Source: JACPSX01 sp035288405 [NCBI: bacterium]
Lineage (GTDB): Bacteria > JACPSX01
Assembly (NCBI GenBank): GCA_035288405.1
Contig: DATEAK010000272.1
Coordinates: 1 to 8,553 of the forward strand
DNA: 8,553 bases
Direction of reading: 5' to 3'
The notes under the pieces were generated by a model. The model had not been told where the DNA came from. It made no database searches and saw only the letters and a program-made list of their open reading frames with translations. Positions 5,375 through 8,553 of this stretch are shown piece after piece. The translations under genes and the position numbers were made by a program. Position 1 is the stretch's first letter; each line of letters starts with the position of its first letter.

Positions 5375-6370
5375 GTGAGAACTTTGGGGAGATCCTTATT
5401 TGCTGCCGCAGTGGTTTCTCTTCTAATTTTCCCTGCCCCGGCTCGGGCCCAGAAGAAACTGAATACGTCCTACGCTGCCATCAGTGGCGCCATGGCCGTC
5501 CCCTGGATCGGGGTCGAAGAGGGAATTTTCAAGAAAAACGGGCTGGATGTGAGCCTGGTGTACATTGCCAGCGGACCGAAATCGCTGGCGGCGGTTCTGG
5601 CGGGCGAAACCCCGATCGCGCTCTCTTCCGGCCAGTCGCTCGTGCAAGCCCATTTGCGTGGGGCTGACATCATCAGTATTGCCGACCACGCCTACACGTT
5701 TGTCTTTTCCCTCATGACGAAACCTGAGATTACGAAACCCGAACAACTGCGGGGGAAAAAGCTGGGAGTGACCCGCTTCGGTTCCTCCACGCACATGGGA
5801 GTCGTCAAGGCACTGGAGCATTTCAAGTTAAGGCCGGTGCAGGATGTTGCAGTTCTGCAAATCGGCGGGGTCCCCGAGATTCTGGCTGCCATCCTGAGCG
5901 GCAATATTGACGGGGGCATCGTCTCTCCTCCCACGGACATCCGGGCCAAGAAACTCGGGCTCTACGAGCTCCTGGACCTGGGAACACTGCAGATCCCCTT
6001 CCAGCAAAGCACCGTCATCACCACGGCAAGCTACGCACGGGCCAATCCTGACATGGTGCGTGCCTATGTGAAGTCCTTCGTGGACGGCGTCGCTTTCGGC
6101 AAGAACAACAAGAGCGCGACCAAGAGGATCATCGCGAAATATACGAAAGTCAATGACGACGAAACCCTGGAAGGCACCTACCAGCTCTTCATCGTGAAAT
6201 ATTTGAAGCGGGCTCCGTATCCGAGCGAGGCGGCCATCCAGACCGTGCTGGATGACATCGGTGAAAAGGAACTCAAAGCCAGGTCCGCCGACCCCAAGGA
6301 GTTCGTGGATCCCCGCTGGATAAAGGAACTGGATGACAGCGGCTACATTGCCAACCTTTACAAAAAGTAG
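5375..6370 (+). CDS. ABC transporter substrate-binding protein, NMT1/TauA-SsuA type
   Basis: A 331-residue exported protein. The GTG start gives MRTLGRS, a hydrophobic core and the signal-peptidase site APARA|QKK (cleavage after residue 25), so it should be periplasmic. The mature protein starts with the family pattern: LNTSYAAISGAMAVPWIGVEEGIFKKNGLDVSLVYI, then LAAVLAGETPIALSSGQSLVQAHLRGADI, then the hinge-type segment LRGKKLGVTRFGSSTH at about 130-145. These are hallmarks of the NMT1/THI5-like, SsuA/TauA group, which bind small organic acids, sulfonates, thiamine precursors or aromatic carboxylates. No permease or ATPase gene adjoins it, so it must use a transporter encoded elsewhere or act as an extracytoplasmic sensor or solute receptor. 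It follows the PPOX gene after 76 bases and precedes the first cupin by 37, consistent with one operon. The ligand is not predictable from sequence. Confidence 0.9.
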   Translation: MRTLGRSLFAAAVVSLLIFPAPARAQKKLNTSYAAISGAMAVPWIGVEEGIFKKNGLDVSLVYIASGPKSLAAVLAGETPIALSSGQSLVQAHLRGADIISIADHAYTFVFSLMTKPEITKPEQLRGKKLGVTRFGSSTHMGVVKALEHFKLRPVQDVAVLQIGGVPEILAAILSGNIDGGIVSPPTDIRAKKLGLYELLDLGTLQIPFQQSTVITTASYARANPDMVRAYVKSFVDGVAFGKNNKSATKRIIAKYTKVNDDETLEGTYQLFIVKYLKRAPYPSEAAIQTVLDDIGEKELKARSADPKEFVDPRWIKELDDSGYIANLYKK

Positions 6371-6407
6371 ATCCGAGAAAATGACTCGAGGGTAAGAGGA
6401 GCAACCG

Positions 6408-6959
6408 ATGGCAGTGGAGGAAAAGGCGATCAAGAAGGACCATCTTTACGATGTGGACCGTGTTTTCGTGCGTGGTCTAACGTTTCCCAAGTACGCACTG
6501 AGGGAAGAGGTCGAGCGCATCCGCAAACAGCCTCGGGTCATCCATGCCCGTGAGCTTCCGAACAAAGGCGGACCACAGACCTGGAATCGCTGGCTGATGG
6601 ATCCCCCGATGGGGTTAAGCCAATCCATCGTGTCCCACATGGTGAACCTCTGCCCCGGGGGCCGATCCCAGCGCCACGGGCACATGAACGAGGCGGTCTT
6701 CTACATCCTGGACGGCAAGGGGTATGATATTCACGACGGCAAGCGCTATGACTACGAAGCCGGGGACGTCGTGATCGTCCACAACGGCTGCGTCCATCAA
6801 CATTTCAATGCGGATTCGCAAAAACCCCTGCGGGCTCTGGTGATCAAATCCAAACCGCTGTACCTGTTTATGAACCTCATTTTCCAGGCCAGCGTGGTCC
6901 CCACTCCGAAGGATCCGGTGCCGGGCTTCGAGGGGTGGAAACCAACCGAGATCGGATAA
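6408..6959 (+). CDS. Cupin-domain protein A (variant metal site)
   Basis: A 183-residue protein with one cupin barrel at about 72-150 and an extended N-terminal region. Cupin motif 1 reads G84 to H90-G-H92-MN-E95-A96 then VFYILDGKG, and motif 2 is GDVVIVHNGCVHQHFN with H130 and N134. Against the consensus G(X)5HXH(X)3,4E(X)6G the glutamate position is Ala96, with Glu95 one residue early. The metal site is therefore either three-histidine or uses a shifted acid. Some cupin dioxygenases, isomerases and decarboxylases tolerate such changes. GAGGAG lies 6 bases before the ATG. It is followed 17 bases later by a second, related cupin, and the pair sits directly ahead of a UbiD decarboxylase. A role in oxidising or rearranging a ring compound or organic acid is inferred from context. 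It could also be a non-catalytic partner of cupin B. Confidence 0.85.
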   Translation: MAVEEKAIKKDHLYDVDRVFVRGLTFPKYALREEVERIRKQPRVIHARELPNKGGPQTWNRWLMDPPMGLSQSIVSHMVNLCPGGRSQRHGHMNEAVFYILDGKGYDIHDGKRYDYEAGDVVIVHNGCVHQHFNADSQKPLRALVIKSKPLYLFMNLIFQASVVPTPKDPVPGFEGWKPTEIG

Positions 6960-6960
6960 G

Positions 6961-6969
6961 GGAGAGGAG
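6961..6969 (+). promoter_or_regulatory. Ribosome binding site deciding the cupin B start
   Basis: GGAGAGGAG starts right after the stop codon of cupin A and ends 7 bases before ATG 6977. It supports the 181-residue form over a longer one from GTG 6935. Confidence 0.65.
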
Positions 6970-6976
6970 CACCATC

Positions 6977-7522
6977 ATGCCGTTTGAGGAAGCAAAAAAG
7001 TGGCCCAGGGGGACCCGCAAGACAAACTACTACGCCGAGTCGCTGGAAGAAGCCCGACAGGAGCAGCGCCGGGATGAAGAATTGCAGAAGGTGGTGAAGG
7101 CCGAGGACTTGGCGTGGGATGATTCCCGCCAGGGAAAACTGAAGCACCTGTGTAACGAGAAGACGAATACCCGGGTGAAGACCGTGGATATTTTTATCCA
7201 GGAAATTCCGCCGGGGAGCCGCTCGGGCAAGCACCGGCACATGGCCGAAGAGTTTCTCTTCGTTCTCGAAGGAAAGGGATACGATCTGCACTGGGATGTA
7301 GACTTTGAGCTGGATGAGAAATATACCTGGAAAATTCCCCAGGAGCCGAAGCGTTACGACTGGCAGGAGGGCGATATCGTCTATATTCCCGTGAACACGG
7401 TGCACCAGCACTTCAACTCGGACCCGAACAAGACGGCCCGCTTTATTTCGGGGACCAACCGGATGTACAAGGCCATGGGATTTAACGATCTAGAGCAGTT
7501 TGAAGACGCTCCGAAGAACTGA
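6977..7522 (+). CDS. Cupin-domain protein B (canonical metal site)
   Basis: A 181-residue single-cupin protein. Residues 1-50 are highly charged and helical (AESLEEARQEQRRDEELQKV), and the barrel spans about 65-165. Motif 1 fits the consensus exactly: G80, H86, H88, E92 and G99 in GKHRHMAEEFLFVLEGKG. Motif 2 is GDIVYIPVNTVHQHFN with H143 and N147. The segment between the motifs carries an insertion (about 106-126, DVDFELDEKYTWKI) that cupin A lacks. Three His plus one Glu should bind Fe(II), Mn or a similar metal, as in gentisate-type and other cupin dioxygenases. The ATG at 6977 is chosen because GGAGAGGAG lies 7 bases upstream; an in-frame GTG at 6935 would overlap cupin A and has no such site. 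Translation is likely coupled to cupin A. The reaction is unassigned. Confidence 0.88.
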   Translation: MPFEEAKKWPRGTRKTNYYAESLEEARQEQRRDEELQKVVKAEDLAWDDSRQGKLKHLCNEKTNTRVKTVDIFIQEIPPGSRSGKHRHMAEEFLFVLEGKGYDLHWDVDFELDEKYTWKIPQEPKRYDWQEGDIVYIPVNTVHQHFNSDPNKTARFISGTNRMYKAMGFNDLEQFEDAPKN

Positions 7523-7542
7523 GAAGAACAGGAGAAGGTAGC

Positions 7543-8553
7543 GTGGCATTTCCATATAATGACCTGCGAGAGTTTTTGGATCAAGTCAAAGGTTTCGGCG
7601 AGCTCAAGGAAATTGGCGGGGTCGGCTGGGACCGGGAAATGGGGGCCATGTCGGAAATGGTCGTCCGCCGCCTTTCCCACCGGTCGCCCGCTCTGCTGTT
7701 TGACGAGATTCCGGGTTACCCTCGCGGGTTTCGCTGCCTGTACGGCATGCTGAACTCCCCTCGCCGGTTTGCCCTCTCCCTGGGCATCCCTCTCGAAGGG
7801 TTTTCGGGAACGATGGAGCTCCTGCGCGCCTACCGGGACAAAACGAAGAACATGCCGCTCGTCCCGCCGCGATTCGTGGACAAAGGGCCCGTTACCGAGA
7901 ATATTTTGGAAGGTGAGGACATCGACGTCCTGAAATTCCCGGTACCGGTTCACCACGAGCTGGACGGCGGGCGCTACATCGGCACCGCCGATGCGGTGAT
8001 TACTCGGGATCCGGACAGCGGCTGGATCAACAGCGGCACGTACCGGATGCAGGCTGTAGGAAAAAACAAGGTCACCATCTACATTTCTCCTGGGAAGCAC
8101 GGCCGCCTGCAGATGGACAAATATCTGTCCAAGGGGGAACCTTGCCCTCTGGTGGCGATCGTCGGAGTAGATCCTCTCCTGTGGGTCGGATCTCGCTACT
8201 CGGTCCCCATGGGGGTTTCCGAATTCGATTACTGCGGCGGAATCAAGGGTGAGCCCATGGAGCTCGTGCGCGGCAGCTTCACGGGTCTTCCTTTCCCTTC
8301 CTACTCGGAAATCGTGCTGGAAGGGGAAGTCGTACCCGGAGAGAAAGTTCTGGAGGGCCCTTTCGGAGAATGGCCGGGTTATTATGCCGGGGGCAAGAAA
8401 GAGGAGCCTGTCATGACGGTGAAGCGGGTCTACCACCGGAACCACCCGATTCTCACCTGCACCGCTTCCAATAAACCCCCTCACCCGCACCTGTTCGAAC
8501 GCTGTTTCATCCGCTCAGCGGGTCTCTGGGAGGCGCTCGACAAGGCCGGAGTG
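7543..8553 (+). CDS. UbiD-family (prenylated-FMN) decarboxylase, N-terminal two-thirds
   Basis: 337 codons from GTG 7543 to the right edge; family members run to about 450-500 residues, so the C-terminus is missing. The protein opens VAFPYNDLREFLDQVKGFGELKEI, a typical UbiD start. It carries INSGTYRMQ (Asn163, Arg168), SEFDYCGGIKGEPMELVRG, and LEGPFGEWPGYYAGG (Glu271, Glu276). The Asn-x4-Arg and Glu-x4-Glu spacings match the prenylated-FMN-binding Asn/Arg and the catalytic Arg-Glu-Glu residues known from Fdc1 and UbiD, so the enzyme looks active. Such enzymes reversibly decarboxylate aromatic or alpha,beta-unsaturated acids and need prenyl-FMN made by UbiX, which is not in view. AGGAG lies 8 bases before the GTG. 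Ubiquinone synthesis (true UbiD) is less likely than a catabolic role, given the binding-protein and cupin neighbours. The exact substrate is unknown. Confidence 0.93.
   Translation, partial: MAFPYNDLREFLDQVKGFGELKEIGGVGWDREMGAMSEMVVRRLSHRSPALLFDEIPGYPRGFRCLYGMLNSPRRFALSLGIPLEGFSGTMELLRAYRDKTKNMPLVPPRFVDKGPVTENILEGEDIDVLKFPVPVHHELDGGRYIGTADAVITRDPDSGWINSGTYRMQAVGKNKVTIYISPGKHGRLQMDKYLSKGEPCPLVAIVGVDPLLWVGSRYSVPMGVSEFDYCGGIKGEPMELVRGSFTGLPFPSYSEIVLEGEVVPGEKVLEGPFGEWPGYYAGGKKEEPVMTVKRVYHRNHPILTCTASNKPPHPHLFERCFIRSAGLWEALDKAGV

Noticed and set aside
5828-6433. Minus-strand ORF (201 codons) opposite the binding-protein gene
   Set aside because: It is the mirror of a well-supported exported binding protein, with no good ribosome site and no family resemblance.
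7381-8490. Long minus-strand ORF (369 codons) opposite the end of cupin B and UbiD
   Set aside because: It is antisense to a clear UbiD-family gene, has no recognisable domain, and is rich in Arg, His and Pro as expected from the reverse frame of a GC-rich gene.
1-8553. CRISPR array, insertion sequence or prophage
   Set aside because: No regularly spaced repeats, transposase, integrase or phage-like reading frame was seen; base composition is uniform across the window.

Overview
The window is bacterial chromosome with moderately high GC and densely packed protein genes. Housekeeping genes (recN, nadK), a ComEA-type protein and a membrane histidine kinase lie on the minus strand. A catabolic-looking plus-strand operon follows, with an NMT1/TauA-type binding protein, two cupins and a UbiD-family decarboxylase. 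Signal peptides, a lipobox-bearing micro-ORF and this gene mix fit a Gram-negative, probably uncultured lineage such as Desulfobacterota, NC10, Rokubacteria or Tectomicrobia. That placement is inference from gene style only.

Minus-strand half, in transcription order from the middle leftwards: a candidate sigma70 promoter (4643-4671), a 30-codon ORF that looks like a minimal lipoprotein (4513-4605), an AtoS/NtrB-like sensor kinase (2577-4493), a 232-base spacer with TGCACA/TGTGCA dyads, an 83-residue protein I do not recognise (2093-2344), a spacer with a nested inverted repeat, a tandem helix-hairpin-helix ComEA-like secreted protein (1367-1924), then nadK (314-1183) with its own good promoter, and recN (155 to beyond the left edge). 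The nadK-recN spacer holds a compact cluster of hairpins and short tandem repeats resembling a dispersed intergenic repeat.

Plus-strand half: a TTGACA promoter at 4823-4851 leads into a PPOX-family flavin/F420-binding protein (4900-5298), a secreted ABC-type substrate-binding protein (5375-6370), two adjacent single-domain cupins (6408-6959 and 6977-7522) and the first 337 codons of a UbiD-type prenylated-FMN decarboxylase (7543 to the right edge). Spacings of 76, 37, 17 and 20 bases, and a strong Shine-Dalgarno site before nearly every gene, point to one transcript. A reasonable reading is capture and breakdown of a small carboxylated, probably aromatic, compound: the binding protein captures it, UbiD decarboxylates it, and the cupins oxidise or isomerise the product. 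The substrate is unknown and no permease or ATPase gene is visible.

No rRNA, tRNA, CRISPR array, transposase or phage gene was seen. The most unusual items are the two-cupin plus UbiD arrangement, in which one cupin lacks the canonical metal-site glutamate, the micro-lipoprotein ORF ahead of the kinase, and the repeat-rich recN leader.
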